DNA from: Amphiplicatus metriothermophilus
GTDB lineage: Bacteria > Pseudomonadota > Alphaproteobacteria > Caulobacterales > Parvularculaceae
Reading direction: 5' to 3'
Assembly (NCBI RefSeq): GCF_900199215.1
Contig: NZ_FZQA01000004.1
Location: 186,001-250,000 of the forward strand
DNA length: 64,000 nucleotides
The first letter of the stretch is position 1. Every line of letters starts with the position of its first letter. Under the pieces are notes generated by a model. That model did not search any database. It was not told the origin of the DNA and saw nothing but the letters and a program-made list of their open reading frames with translations. A program made the position numbers and the translations under genes. This document shows, one piece after another, positions 18,211 through 27,066 of this stretch.

Positions 18211-18972
18211 TCACCCGTCCGTCAGGGCGCGCTCGATGATCGGGCGGACCGCCGACCGCCATTCCTCGCGCAAAGCCTCGTTCGGCGTATGGCGCAGGCC
18301 GAAGCGTTTGAGCAGCGCGAAGCGCGGCGAGTCCGGCGCGCCGAAAGTCGCATCCACGCGCGGGCGCCAGTATTCGACCGAACGCCGGATTTCGCGGCGC
18401 GCCGCCGGTCCGCCGCGGGCGATCTTCTCCAGGCCCTCTTCGCCCAGTTCGGCGTGGCGGCGCTCGCGCGGCAGGATCGCCGCGAAAACCTCCGCCAGCG
18501 GCTGATAGGAGCCGCGCGCGAGCTCGCCGAGCTGAATGACGGTCGCGCGGCCCATCAGCACGTTCATGACGACCGCGTCCGTCCAGCCTTCGAGCGGATA
18601 ATGAAAGACGTTGAGCCGCATGTCGCCGCCGCGGCGGCGCGCGCCGATGTCTTCCTCGCGGGCGATGCGCGCCGCCCAAGGATGCACGTTCTCGTAGCGT
18701 TCGATATTGGCGCCGAAATCTCCCATGATCGCCAGCACGCGCGCGGCGTGATCGAGCTTTTCGAGCACGATGCGCGCGGCGGCGATGCGCTCCTTGACGC
18801 CGGGGCCGTCATTGACGAGGTCGGCGAAGCCGGCCGCGCCCGCGAGCGCCGAATCGACGAAGCTCGCCATCTGCCGCATCAGCTCGGCCCGGTAGCGCGG
18901 CGGCGCGTTGTCAGGCGCGGTGATCTTTCCGCCGCGTTCGAGATAATCGAGAAGGCCGGTCTCGTCGCTCAT
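18211..18972 (-). CDS. PaaA/PaaC-family ferritin-like protein (extra phenylacetate gene)
   Basis: This 253-residue helical protein belongs to the Phenylacetic acid catabolic family (PF05138). It carries pieces of the diiron four-helix bundle: ILEKLDHAARVL near 70-81 and PRERRHAELGEEG near 170-182, the latter with an intact ExxH pair. It is shorter than PaaA (330) and of similar length to PaaC (251) but distinct from both. It lies 13 bases after paaE and is the last gene of the epoxidase operon. It may be a second oxygenase subunit, a chaperone or an enzyme for another CoA ester; no experiment that I know assigns it. Confidence 0.75.
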   Translation of the reverse strand: MSDETGLLDYLERGGKITAPDNAPPRYRAELMRQMASFVDSALAGAAGFADLVNDGPGVKERIAAARIVLEKLDHAARVLAIMGDFGANIERYENVHPWAARIAREEDIGARRRGGDMRLNVFHYPLEGWTDAVVMNVLMGRATVIQLGELARGSYQPLAEVFAAILPRERRHAELGEEGLEKIARGGPAARREIRRSVEYWRPRVDATFGAPDSPRFALLKRFGLRHTPNEALREEWRSAVRPIIERALTDG

Positions 18973-18985
18973 GCTGGCCCTCCGT

Positions 18986-20059
18986 TTACTGATCGTAGTC
19001 CACGACCAGCCTGTCGCTCACCGGATAGCTCTGGCAGGTCAGAATATAGCCCCGCTTCACCTCGTAGTCTTCAAGCGCGTAATTGGCCTCCATCTGCGCC
19101 TCGCCCTCGATCACCTTCGCCCGGCAGGTCGAGCACACGCCGGCCTTGCAGGCGTAGGGCGCGTCGAGCTTCGCGGCGAGCGCGGCCTCCAGAACCGACT
19201 GGCCTTCCTTGGGCATTTCCACCGCGCGCGCCGCGCCGTCGAGGATGATGGTGGCCTGGCAGAGCGCGCCGCGCTTCTCCTGCGCGGACGCGGCGGGCCG
19301 GCGCGCCTTGCCAGGCTGGGCGGAGGCGAACAGCTCGAACTTGATGCGCGACTCGGCCATGCCGCGCGCCTTGAGCGCGTCCGCGACCGCGAGCATCATC
19401 GGCTCCGGTCCGCAGATGAAGGCGTAGTCGGCGTCCTCGACCCGCACCCAGCGGGCGAACAGGGCCTCGCACTTTTCCCGGTCGAGCCGGCCGGAAAACA
19501 GGTCGATGTCGGGCGCCTCGCTTTCGAGAATGTGGATGACGCTGAGCCGGCCCATATGGCGGTTCTTGAGCTCCTCCAGCTCCTCGCGGAACATGATCGC
19601 GTTGGCCGAGCGGTTGCCGTAGACGAGCGTGAAGCTCGATTTCGGCTCCTCGGCGAGCGCGGTCTTGATGATGGAGATGACCGGCGTGATCCCGCTGCCG
19701 CCGGCGAAGCCGAGATAATGGCGCGCCTCCTCCGGCGCGAGCGGAACGTGAAAGTTGCCGGCCGGCTTCATCGCTTCGAGCGTATCGCCGACCTTCAGCT
19801 CTTCGTTCGCCCAGGTCGAGAACCATCCGCCCTCGACTTTTTTAATCCCGACGCGCAGCACGCCCTCGTTGCGCGCGGCGCAGATTGAATAGGAGCGGCG
19901 CAGCTCCTCGCCGTCGAAGGCGCGGCGGAAAGTCAGGTACTGGCCCTGAATGAACCGGAACTCTTCGGCGTGCTCCGGCGGCGGCGCGAGCGTGACGACG
20001 ACGGAGTCGCGCGTCTCGCGGCGGATGTCGGTCACGCGAAGGGGAAAGAACCTGGCCAT
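18986..20059 (-). CDS. paaE: Phenylacetyl-CoA epoxidase reductase subunit
   Basis: The 357-residue protein has a ferredoxin-NADP reductase fold (RRSYSICA for FAD, GGSGITPVISII for NADPH, YGNRSANAIMF, CGPEPMM). It ends in a plant-type 2Fe-2S domain with CKAGVCSTC near 312 and a fourth Cys in LTCQSYP. It passes electrons from NADPH to the PaaA diiron site so that phenylacetyl-CoA can be epoxidised. Gene order A-B-C-D-E and length match known paa operons. A 45-base gap separates it from paaD. Confidence 0.95.
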   Translation of the reverse strand: MARFFPLRVTDIRRETRDSVVVTLAPPPEHAEEFRFIQGQYLTFRRAFDGEELRRSYSICAARNEGVLRVGIKKVEGGWFSTWANEELKVGDTLEAMKPAGNFHVPLAPEEARHYLGFAGGSGITPVISIIKTALAEEPKSSFTLVYGNRSANAIMFREELEELKNRHMGRLSVIHILESEAPDIDLFSGRLDREKCEALFARWVRVEDADYAFICGPEPMMLAVADALKARGMAESRIKFELFASAQPGKARRPAASAQEKRGALCQATIILDGAARAVEMPKEGQSVLEAALAAKLDAPYACKAGVCSTCRAKVIEGEAQMEANYALEDYEVKRGYILTCQSYPVSDRLVVDYDQ

Positions 20060-20104
20060 TGGCGCTCCGAACCGCGGCGCCCGATCGGCGCCCCTATCTT
20101 GGAA

Positions 20105-20605
20105 TCAGAAGCTCTTGAAATAATCGAACGGTTCAAGACAATCCTTGCAGCGCCAGCTCGCCTTGCAGGGCGTCGAGCCGAAGCGGCTGATTTCCTCCGT
20201 ATTCGTCGAGCCGCAGCGCGGACAGGCGATGCGCGCCCCAGCGGCTTTCGCGGCGCCGGCGCAGACCGCGCCTTCGGGCGGGGCGATTCCATAGGCGCGC
20301 AGCTTCTCGCGACCTTTCTCGCTGATCCAGTCCGTCGTCCAGGGCGGGACCAGCCGGGTTTCGATCTTCACGTCCGCGATCCCGCGCCGGCGCAGCATGG
20401 CCTCGACGTCGAGCGCGATCACAGACGTCGCCGGACAGGCCGAATAGGTCGGCGTAACGGTCACGATCAGCGTCTCGCCGCGCCATTCGACGGCGCGCAC
20501 GATTCCAAGATCGACGACGGACAGGACGGGAATTTCCGGGTCCGGCGCGTCCTCCAGCCACCGCCATATGTCGCCTACGGATGGTTTTGTTGGCGCTTCA
20601 GCCAT
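20105..20605 (-). CDS. paaD: Phenylacetate-CoA oxygenase subunit PaaD
   Basis: The 166-residue protein has an N-terminal MIP18/SufT-like domain (DPEIPVLSVVDLGIVR, then TPTYSACPATSVI) and a C-terminal zinc-ribbon-like part with CPRCGS and CKDC. PaaD is needed for a functional epoxidase and is thought to help with iron-sulphur or metal assembly rather than catalysis. It lies six bases after paaC and upstream of paaE. Confidence 0.94.
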   Translation of the reverse strand: MAEAPTKPSVGDIWRWLEDAPDPEIPVLSVVDLGIVRAVEWRGETLIVTVTPTYSACPATSVIALDVEAMLRRRGIADVKIETRLVPPWTTDWISEKGREKLRAYGIAPPEGAVCAGAAKAAGARIACPRCGSTNTEEISRFGSTPCKASWRCKDCLEPFDYFKSF

Positions 20606-20611
20606 AAGCCC

Positions 20612-21367
20612 TCACCATGTCGCGCCGGGATAGGCCCGCTGGAGCCATTGCATCTCGGCGAGAACATAGCCTAGCGCTTCGGTATGCAGGCCCTGTTTGC
20701 CGCCCTTGCGCACGGGCGCGTCCTTCGGCGGGACCAGCGTCGCCTCCTCGAGCGCGGGCTCGACGAAAGCCGTCCATTTCTTCGCGATGTCGGCGAGATC
20801 GGGAATGACGCCTTCCCCCGCGAGCCGCGCTTCCGTCTCGTCGGCCGCCAGGAGCTCGCCGGCGAAGGGCCATAAGAGATCGAGCGCGGTCTGCATCCGC
20901 CGGCGGCTTTCCTCCCCGCCGTCGCCCAGACGGATCACCAGATCCGCCGACCGGTCGCGATGATACGCGGCTTCCTTTGCCGTCTTGGCCGCGATCGCGG
21001 CGACGCGTTCTTCGCGCGAGGCCGCGAGCCCTTCGAGCATGGGAACGTGCCAGGCGTCGAACAGGAACTGCCGCATCAGGGTCTGGCCGTAATCACCGTT
21101 CGGCTGCTCGACGAGCAGGCAGTTGCGGAAGGCGCGCGCGTCGCGCAGGAAGGCGAGCGCGTCGGCGTCGCGGCCCTTTCCTTCGAGCGCGCCTGCAAGG
21201 GCGAGCCACAGCTTCGCCTGGCCGATGAGGTCGAGCGCGACGTTCGCCATCGCGATGTCTTCTTCAAGCGCAGGCGCATAGCCGCACCAGGCCGACACGC
21301 GCTGGCCGAGGATGAGGCAGTTGTCGCCCATGCGCAGGGCGAATTCTTCAAGCGCGGCGTCGCTCAT
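20612..21367 (-). CDS. paaC: Phenylacetate-CoA oxygenase structural subunit PaaC
   Basis: The 251-residue ferritin-like protein (MSDAALEEFALRMGDNCLILGQR...) is the non-catalytic partner of PaaA. It keeps the helix bundle (EDIAMANVALDLIGQAKLWL, TAKEAAYHRDRSADLVIRLGDG, divided by about 80 residues) and scaffolds the PaaABCE complex. I use the ATG at 21367, which shares one base with the paaB stop (TGATG); a GTG one codon earlier is possible. Confidence 0.94.
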   Translation of the reverse strand: MSDAALEEFALRMGDNCLILGQRVSAWCGYAPALEEDIAMANVALDLIGQAKLWLALAGALEGKGRDADALAFLRDARAFRNCLLVEQPNGDYGQTLMRQFLFDAWHVPMLEGLAASREERVAAIAAKTAKEAAYHRDRSADLVIRLGDGGEESRRRMQTALDLLWPFAGELLAADETEARLAGEGVIPDLADIAKKWTAFVEPALEEATLVPPKDAPVRKGGKQGLHTEALGYVLAEMQWLQRAYPGATW

Positions 21368-21651
21368 CACATGTGCCCGACTTCATCGGGAATGTCGTAA
21401 AAGGTCGGATGCCGATAAACCTTGTCGTTGGCCGGATCGAACAGCGGGCCTTTCTCCTCCGGCGCGCTGGCTGTGATGTCGACGGCCTTCGCCACCCAGA
21501 TCGAGACGCCTTCGTTGCGCCTAGTATAGACGTCGCGGGCGTTCTTGATCGCCATTTCCGCGTCGGGCGCGTGCAACGAGCCCACATGCCGGTGGGCGAG
21601 CCCGTGCTGGCCGCGGATGAAGACTTCCCACAGAGGCCATTCTTTCGACAT
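21367..21651 (-). CDS. paaB: Phenylacetate-CoA oxygenase subunit PaaB
   Basis: This small 94-residue subunit begins WPLWEVFIRGQHGLAHRHVG and ends YRHPTFYDIPDEVGHM, both diagnostic of PaaB. PaaB bridges PaaAC units in the multicomponent epoxidase and has no catalytic residues of its own. It is coupled to paaC by overlap and follows paaA after nine bases. Confidence 0.95.
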   Translation of the reverse strand: MSKEWPLWEVFIRGQHGLAHRHVGSLHAPDAEMAIKNARDVYTRRNEGVSIWVAKAVDITASAPEEKGPLFDPANDKVYRHPTFYDIPDEVGHM

Positions 21652-21660
21652 GAGGCGCTC

Positions 21661-22653
21661 CTATTCCGCCGCCATGCGACGCGCTTCTTTCTTGCGCGCG
21701 TGCGCCATCAGGCCCTCGCGGAACCAGGCGCCGTCTTCCCAGGCCTTGCGGCGGGCCTCCATGCGCTCGCGGTTGCAGGGGCCGTTTCCCTTGATGACCT
21801 CGTAGAACTCGCTCCAGTCGAGCTCGCCGAAATCGTAATGGCCGCGCGCCTCGTTCCATTTGAGATCGGGGTCGGGGATCTTGAGGCCGAGATACTCCGC
21901 CTGCGGCACGGTCTGGTCGACGAATTTCTGGCGCAGCTCGTCGTTGGAATTGAGCTTGATCTTCCACGCCATGGACTGGGCGGAATGCACGGACTGATCG
22001 TCCGGCGGGCCGAACATCATCAGGGCGGGCCGCCACCAGCGATCGAGCGCGTCCTGCGCCATTTCCTTCTGCTCGGGCGTTCCCCGGCAGAGTTTCATCA
22101 TGATGTCGTAACCCTGGCGCTGGTGGAAGCTTTCCTCCTTGCAGATGCGGATCATGGCGCGCGCGTAAGGCCCGTAGGAGCAGCGCTGCAAAGGCACCTG
22201 GTTCATGATCGCCGCGCCGTCGACCAGCCAGCCGATGGCGCCGATATCCGCCCAGGTGAGAGTCGGATAATTGAAGATCGAGGAATATTTCGCCTTGCCC
22301 GACAGCAGCTGCTCCGTCATCTGATCGCGGCTGATCCCGAGCGTCTCGGCCGCGCAGTAGAGATAAAGCCCGTGGCCCGCCTCGTCCTGCACCTTGGCGA
22401 GCAGGATCGCCTTGCGCTCGAGGGTGGGCGCGCGGGTGATCCAGTTGCCTTCGGGAAGCTGGCCGACGATCTCCGAATGGGCGTGCTGGGAGATCTGGCG
22501 GATCAGCGTCTTGCGATAGCCCTCGGGCATCCAGTCCTTGGGCTCGATCTTCACGTCGGCGTCGATCTTTTGCTGGAAGGCGCGCTCCTCCGGCGCCATT
22601 TCCTCCAGGGATTTCACCGGCTTGCCGGTCGATTTCACTTCCTGCGCGTACAT
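21661..22653 (-). CDS. paaA: Phenylacetyl-CoA epoxidase catalytic subunit PaaA
   Basis: The 330-residue diiron subunit has ligand motifs in [15 protein letters not shown] and [13 protein letters not shown], separated by about 65 residues as in characterised PaaA. It inserts one oxygen atom of O2 into the aromatic ring of phenylacetyl-CoA, giving the 1,2-epoxide. It is the first gene of the operon, and its promoter region carries a 14-bp palindrome (22730-22743) fitting a PaaR operator. Confidence 0.96.
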   Translation of the reverse strand: MYAQEVKSTGKPVKSLEEMAPEERAFQQKIDADVKIEPKDWMPEGYRKTLIRQISQHAHSEIVGQLPEGNWITRAPTLERKAILLAKVQDEAGHGLYLYCAAETLGISRDQMTEQLLSGKAKYSSIFNYPTLTWADIGAIGWLVDGAAIMNQVPLQRCSYGPYARAMIRICKEESFHQRQGYDIMMKLCRGTPEQKEMAQDALDRWWRPALMMFGPPDDQSVHSAQSMAWKIKLNSNDELRQKFVDQTVPQAEYLGLKIPDPDLKWNEARGHYDFGELDWSEFYEVIKGNGPCNRERMEARRKAWEDGAWFREGLMAHARKKEARRMAAE

Positions 22654-22715
22654 GGCCGGCCTCCTGCCGAAACGAGCGCCGAAAGGCCGCGCGCGGCGGC
22701 CTATCCCGCGCGTCA

Positions 22716-22744
22716 GATATATGAAAAGCTGACCGATCGGTCAA
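22716..22744 (-). promoter_or_regulatory. paaA promoter with PaaR-type operator
   Basis: On the minus strand TTGACC (22744-22739) and TATATC (22721-22716) are spaced by exactly 17 bases. The perfect palindrome TGACCGATCGGTCA (22730-22743) overlaps the -35 box and spacer, which is ideal for repression. A 12-of-14 copy (TTGACCGACCGGCC) lies in the paaI-paaG gap. The TetR-family gene at the end of the paaG operon is the likely binder. Confidence 0.75.
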
Positions 22745-23154
22745 CTAATTTGAGCCGGCCTCGCGCCCGCCCCGCTTCCCGTGAACAGGGTCGCCGCGTC
22801 CACGAAGCAGACGGGGGCGCCGAAGGGGTCGCGAACGTAAAAAAGCCGCTCGCCCCACGGCATGGATTCGATCCGCTCGCTGAGCATTGCCGCGCCGGTC
22901 TTCTTCGCCCGCGCGAAGGCGGCCTCGAGATCGTCGACGGCGATATAGACATACTGGTTTTCATGATGGCGCCAGCCCTCGCCGAGCGGATCGCCGTCGG
23001 CGGCCGGATCGTAAAGGGCGAGAACGACGCCGCCGAGATCGTAATAACGCCGCCCCGGCGAGACCCGCTCGCCGGACAGGCCGAGAAGCGCATCGTAAAA
23101 GGACTGCGCCGCCTCGATGTCGGGAACGGGCAGGATGATTCGATAGAGCCGCAT
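22741..23154 (-). CDS. VOC-family (glyoxalase-like) protein
   Basis: The 137-residue protein has the paired beta-alpha-beta units of the vicinal oxygen chelate fold: MRLYRIILPVPDIEAAQSFY..., YYDLGGVVLALYDP and RLFYVRDPFGAPVCFVD. Candidate metal residues include Glu/His in HHENQYVYIA. Substrate cannot be predicted. The ATG at 23154 is chosen because the fold starts there and GGGG precedes it. Its stop codon reaches into the paaA operator region, so it may read through into the paa operon. Confidence 0.8.
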   Translation of the reverse strand: MRLYRIILPVPDIEAAQSFYDALLGLSGERVSPGRRYYDLGGVVLALYDPAADGDPLGEGWRHHENQYVYIAVDDLEAAFARAKKTGAAMLSERIESMPWGERLFYVRDPFGAPVCFVDAATLFTGSGAGARPAQIS

Positions 23155-23279
23155 TTTCTTGCCCCTGCGCATCTTCAGGAGCACAATAGTCTCTATCACG
23201 GCGGCGATGAACGGGCGCGCCGCGCCCCCGCCAAGGCCTTCGCGCGCCCCTTCCGCCGCTCCATGGCAGGGAGGACGCC

Positions 23280-23750
23280 ATGACCATCGCCAGAAAACTT
23301 CAGGAGTATCTGGATCGCGCCGGCGTGCGCTACGACGCCGTCGCGCATCCGCGCACCGCCACGGCGAGCGAAAACGCCGAGGCCGCCCACGTGCCCGGCG
23401 ACTGCGTCGCGAAGACCGTCGTCGTGCATCATGAGGAGGGCTACGCCCTGGCCGTCGTGCCCGCCAGCCGCCGCGTCGACCTCGCCGCGCTGCAGGAGAA
23501 GCTGCGCCGCCGACTCGGCCTCGCCAGCGAAAAGGACATCGACGCCCTGTTCGACGATTGCGACGCCGGCGCCGTGCCGCCCGTGGGCGCCGCCTACGGA
23601 GTGCCGACCCTGCTGGACGAGAGCCTCGCCGGCCAGGACGAGGTCTGGTTCGAAGGCGGCGATCACCGCACGCTCGTCCATGTCTCGGGCGAGGACTTCG
23701 AGCGGCTGATGAAGGACGCGCGCCGGGAGTCGTTCAGCTATCACGCCTGA
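23280..23750 (+). CDS. YbaK/EbsC-domain protein, aminoacyl-tRNA deacylase family
   Basis: The 156-residue protein has the YbaK fold with a conserved Lys in GDCVAKTVVVHHEEGY and the GAVPPVGAAYGVPTLLDESL loop, which is typical of free-standing editing domains that remove misacylated amino acids from tRNA. Many members are annotated only by domain, so the exact tRNA is unknown. A strong ribosome site GGGAGG precedes the ATG. It is divergent from the VOC gene. Confidence 0.85.
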   Translation: MTIARKLQEYLDRAGVRYDAVAHPRTATASENAEAAHVPGDCVAKTVVVHHEEGYALAVVPASRRVDLAALQEKLRRRLGLASEKDIDALFDDCDAGAVPPVGAAYGVPTLLDESLAGQDEVWFEGGDHRTLVHVSGEDFERLMKDARRESFSYHA

Positions 23751-23788
23751 CGGGCGGGCCGCGCGCCGTCGGGGCGGAGCATCGAGCC

Positions 23789-24450
23789 ATGCGCCAGACC
23801 GCGACCCTCCGCCTCGCCTGCCTCGCCGCGCTGTGTCTCGCCGCGGCCTGCGCCTCGCCGCCGGGCCCGCCGCCGTCGCCGGGCGACTGCACGACGGTTC
23901 GTCTGTGGTCGAACGGCTGGCACGTCAATCTGGCGATGCGCGCCGAGCTGTTCGCGGAGGATCATCCCGTGCGCGCGCAGTTCCCCGAGGCGCGCTATTT
24001 CCTCATCGGCTGGGGGGAGCGCGATTTCTACATGGCCGAGAATGCGGGCTTCTGGAAGGGGCTGAAGGCCGTCATTCCGCCGAGCCCCGCCGTCATGCAG
24101 GTCATCGCGAACGATGCGCCCGTGGACGAGACCATCTGGCCGGGCCGCGCGGTCGCGACGCTCGCCCTTTCCGAAACCGGCGCGCGCCGGCTCGCGGAGT
24201 CGATCGGCGCGTATGTAACGCGCGACGAGACCGGGGCGCCGATCGTACTGGGGCGCGGGCGCGTCGCGGACAGAAGCGTTTTCCTCGCCGCGCGGGGAAA
24301 CTTCCACCTTTTCAACATGTGCAATCACTGGACGGCGGCCCGACTGCGCGAGGCCGGCGTCCCCGTCCGTGCACGGATTTCTTTCACCGCCGGCGGCCTC
24401 ATGGGCGCAGCGAAACGAAAAGCCCCGGCGTCATGCCCTGCGGACGCTGA
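23789..24450 (+). CDS. TIGR02117/DUF2459-like lipoprotein, apparently frameshifted near its 3' end
   Basis: The product starts with a lipoprotein signal (lipobox LAAACASPP near residue 20). It has the family features WSNGWHVNLAMRAELF, FLIGWGERDFYM, and NMCNHWTAARLREAG...FTAGGLM close to the end. In its own frame no stop follows: it stays open through the whole of the convergent thiolase gene to 25690. The adjacent frame, however, ends GVMPCGR with TGA at 24448-24450, four bases from the thiolase stop. A single-base change in the A4 or C4 run at 24418-24426 would restore a normal about 220-residue protein, so I place the gene end there. Function of the family is unclear; a cell-envelope role is inferred. 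Confidence 0.6.
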
Positions 24451-24454
24451 CCGC

Positions 24455-25657
24455 TCAGACCCGTTCGAGGACGCCCGCGATCCCCTGGCCGACGCCGATG
24501 CACATGGCGCAAAGCGCGTATCGCGCCTCGCGCCGGCGCAGCTCCTCCGTCGCCGTCAGAACGAGCCGCGCGCCGGACATGCCCAAGGGGTGGCCGAGCG
24601 CGATGGCGCCGCCGTTCGGATTCACATGCTCCGCGTCGTCGGGCAGGCCGAGTTCGCGCAAGGTCGCCAGCGCCTGCGAGGCGAAGGCCTCGTTGAGCTC
24701 GATTATGTCGATCTCGTCCAGCGACAGGCCGGCGCGGGCGAGAACCTTCTTCGAGGCCGGCGCCGGACCGATCCCCATGATGCGCGGGGCCACGCCCGCG
24801 ACGGCGCCGGCGACCACCCGCGCGCGGGGCGAGAGGCCGTACTTCTTCGCCGCGGCTTCCGAGGCGACGACGAGCGCGGCCGCCCCGTCATTGACCCCGC
24901 TCGCGTTGCCCGCGGTGATCGTGCCGTCCTTTTTCACGAAGGGCTTCAGCGCGGCGAGCGCCTCGATGCTGGTCGCGCGCGGATGCTCGTCGCGGTCGAC
25001 GATGACCGGATCGCCCTTGCGCCGGGGGATCACGATGGGCGAGATCTCCGCCGCCAGCCGGCCGTTTTTCTGTGCGGCGGCGGCGCGCTGCTGGCTTCTG
25101 AGCGCGAAGGCGTCCTGATCCGCGCGCGAGACGTTGAATTCTTCGGCGACGTTCTCCGCCGTCTCCGGCATGGAATCGATCCCGTACTGAGCTTTGATGA
25201 CGGGATTGACGAAGCGCCAGCCGATAGTCGTGTCGAAAATCTCGGCGTTGCGCGAAAACGCGGTTTCCGCCTTGCCCATCACGAAAGGCGCGCGCGACAT
25301 GGACTCGACGCCGCCGGCGACGATCAGGTCGGCCTCGCCCGCCCGGATCGCGCGCGCGGCGATCAGGACGGCGTCGAGCCCCGACCCGCACAGCCGGTTG
25401 ACGGTCGCGCCCGGAACGGACTCGCCGAGCCCGGCGAGCAGGACGGCCATGCGCGCGACATTGCGGTTGTCCTCGCCGGCCTGATTGGCGCAGCCGAGGA
25501 TGACGTCGTCGACCGCCTCCCAGTCGACCGACGGGTTGCGCTCCTTCAGCGCGCGGATGGGCGCGGCGGCGAGATCGTCGGCGCGCACCGAGGAGAGCGC
25601 TCCCCCGTAACGTCCGATGGGGGTTCGCACCGCGTCGCAGATGAAGGCTTCACTCAT
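24455..25657 (-). CDS. paaJ: 3-oxoadipyl-CoA / acetyl-CoA thiolase
   Basis: The 400-residue thiolase has catalytic Cys90 in NRLCGSG, a His in [12 protein letters not shown] near 356 and Cys386 in [10 protein letters not shown]. Length and context fit PaaJ, which cleaves 3-oxoadipyl-CoA (and its dehydro form) to succinyl-CoA and acetyl-CoA at the end of phenylacetate breakdown. It overlaps the 3' end of paaI by eight bases, so the two are translated together. Confidence 0.93.
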   Translation of the reverse strand: MSEAFICDAVRTPIGRYGGALSSVRADDLAAAPIRALKERNPSVDWEAVDDVILGCANQAGEDNRNVARMAVLLAGLGESVPGATVNRLCGSGLDAVLIAARAIRAGEADLIVAGGVESMSRAPFVMGKAETAFSRNAEIFDTTIGWRFVNPVIKAQYGIDSMPETAENVAEEFNVSRADQDAFALRSQQRAAAAQKNGRLAAEISPIVIPRRKGDPVIVDRDEHPRATSIEALAALKPFVKKDGTITAGNASGVNDGAAALVVASEAAAKKYGLSPRARVVAGAVAGVAPRIMGIGPAPASKKVLARAGLSLDEIDIIELNEAFASQALATLRELGLPDDAEHVNPNGGAIALGHPLGMSGARLVLTATEELRRREARYALCAMCIGVGQGIAGVLERV

Positions 25658-26126
25658 GTTCGTCCTCGTTCGTCTCGGCGTTGTCGATGACCGGGCCGCC
25701 GACGGCGCGCGACAGTCCCTGAAAAACGGCGACGCGTCGCCCGTCCTCGCCGGTCACGCGCACGACATAGACGCCCGCACGCCCCTCGCCCGCTTCCTCG
25801 CGCGCTTCGGCCGTCAGCTTCTCTCCGGCCCGGCCGGGACTAAGAAAAGAAATCGAGGCGGCCTGCGCAACCGTCTTCACATTGCGCGAATTGCACGCCC
25901 AGGCGAAGGCGGTGTCGGCGAGCGCGAAGATGACGCCGCCATGGGCGAGGCCGTGGCCGTTTAGCATGTCCGCGCGAAGCCGCAAGGACGCGCGGGCCCA
26001 GCCCTCGCCGGCGTCCTCCAGGACGAGATCCCACGCGCGGGACGTGCCCTCCTGCGCATGAAGATGCGCCGCAATGCGGCGCGCCAGCGCGTCGGCGCGG
26101 GTTCTGTTCGCCTGCGGGCCGCTCAT
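25650..26126 (-). CDS. paaI: Hydroxyphenylacetyl-CoA thioesterase PaaI
   Basis: The 158-residue hot-dog-fold protein has the PaaI signature [23 protein letters not shown] with the catalytic Asp. PaaI removes CoA from ring-oxygenated dead-end intermediates and so rescues trapped CoA. The ATG at 26126 follows GGGAG at a suitable distance; one 15 bases upstream is possible. It shares its promoter region with the divergent paaG. Confidence 0.92.
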   Translation of the reverse strand: MSGPQANRTRADALARRIAAHLHAQEGTSRAWDLVLEDAGEGWARASLRLRADMLNGHGLAHGGVIFALADTAFAWACNSRNVKTVAQAASISFLSPGRAGEKLTAEAREEAGEGRAGVYVVRVTGEDGRRVAVFQGLSRAVGGPVIDNAETNEDEHE

Positions 26127-26249
26127 CGTAGGCGCTCCCATAATTGACCGACCGGCCGTTTGATTATACCCCTTGCCGCCGAAAGGCCAGCGCCGATCCG
26201 CGCGGGTTCGGCGCCGCGCCCCTCCTCCCGCATCACGGAGAAGCGAGGC
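26127..26249. promoter_or_regulatory. Divergent paaI-paaG promoter region with PaaR-type site
   Basis: TTGACCGACCGGCC (26144-26157) matches the paaA operator in 12 of 14 positions, and its TTGACC can serve as -35 box for paaG with TATACC downstream at 26165-26170 (spacing 15, short). The rest of the gap shows nothing else clear. Confidence 0.6.
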
Positions 26250-27050
26250 ATGTCCGACGCGGCTTTCGAAACGATCCTCTTCCAGATCGAGGCCGGCGTC
26301 GCGCGGCTTATCTTCAATAGGCCGGACCGGCTCAACAGCTTCACGGTCAAAATGCATGAAGAGGCCGCCGTCGCCCTCGACCGGATCGAGCGCGACGATT
26401 CGGTCCGCGCCCTGCTCATTACAGGCGCCGGGCGCGGCTTCTGCGCCGGCCAGGACCTCTCCGACCGGGCGGTGGCGCCGGGAGCGGACGGCGTCGATCT
26501 CGGCGAGTCGCTGGAGAAGCGGTACAATCCGCTCATCCGTAGGCTGACGTCCCTGCCGGCGCCGGTCGTGTGCGCGGTGAACGGCGTCGCGGCGGGCGCC
26601 GGCGTCAATATCGCGCTCGCCTGCGACATCGTCATCGCGGCCAAGAGCGCGAAGTTCATCCAGTCCTTCGCCAATATCGGCCTCGTCCCCGACTCGGGCG
26701 GCACATGGATTCTCCCGCGGCTCGTCGGCCAGGCGCGCGCGCTGGGCCTGGCGCTGACGGGCGAGCCGATAACGGCCGAACAGGCCGAGGCGTGGGGCCT
26801 GATCTGGAAATGCGTCGAGGACGACGCGCTCGCCGAGGAAGCCGACGCGCTCGTCCGGAAATTCGCCGCCGCGCCGACGCGCGGGCTTGCGGCGATCAAG
26901 CGCGCCATCCGCGAAAGCTGGACGCGCGCGCTCGACGCCCAGCTCGACGTCGAGCGCGACCTGCAGCGCGCGCTCGGACGCACGGAAGATTACCGCGAAG
27001 GCGTCGACGCCTTTCTCAACAAGCGCAAGCCGGAATTCAAAGGCCGCTAG
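26250..27050 (+). CDS. paaG: Epoxyphenylacetyl-CoA isomerase, enoyl-CoA hydratase family
   Basis: The 266-residue crotonase-fold protein has GRGFCAGQDLSDRA (oxyanion loop) and AVNGVAAGAGVNIALACDIVIAA, then NIGLVPDSGGTWILPRLVG with the catalytic Asp of PaaG. It opens the epoxide of ring-1,2-epoxyphenylacetyl-CoA to the seven-membered oxepin. The ATG at 26250 (after GGAGAAGCGAGGC) is preferred to the longer frame from 26160, which would read through the promoter. Confidence 0.94.
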   Translation: MSDAAFETILFQIEAGVARLIFNRPDRLNSFTVKMHEEAAVALDRIERDDSVRALLITGAGRGFCAGQDLSDRAVAPGADGVDLGESLEKRYNPLIRRLTSLPAPVVCAVNGVAAGAGVNIALACDIVIAAKSAKFIQSFANIGLVPDSGGTWILPRLVGQARALGLALTGEPITAEQAEAWGLIWKCVEDDALAEEADALVRKFAAAPTRGLAAIKRAIRESWTRALDAQLDVERDLQRALGRTEDYREGVDAFLNKRKPEFKGR

Positions 27051-27066
27051 ACTACGGAGCGAACCC

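Noticed and set aside
24451-25690. In-frame extension of the TIGR02117-like lipoprotein antisense to the thiolase
   Set aside because: The extension has no family resemblance and is just the stop-poor antisense frame of a GC-rich gene; I treat it as the result of a frameshift.
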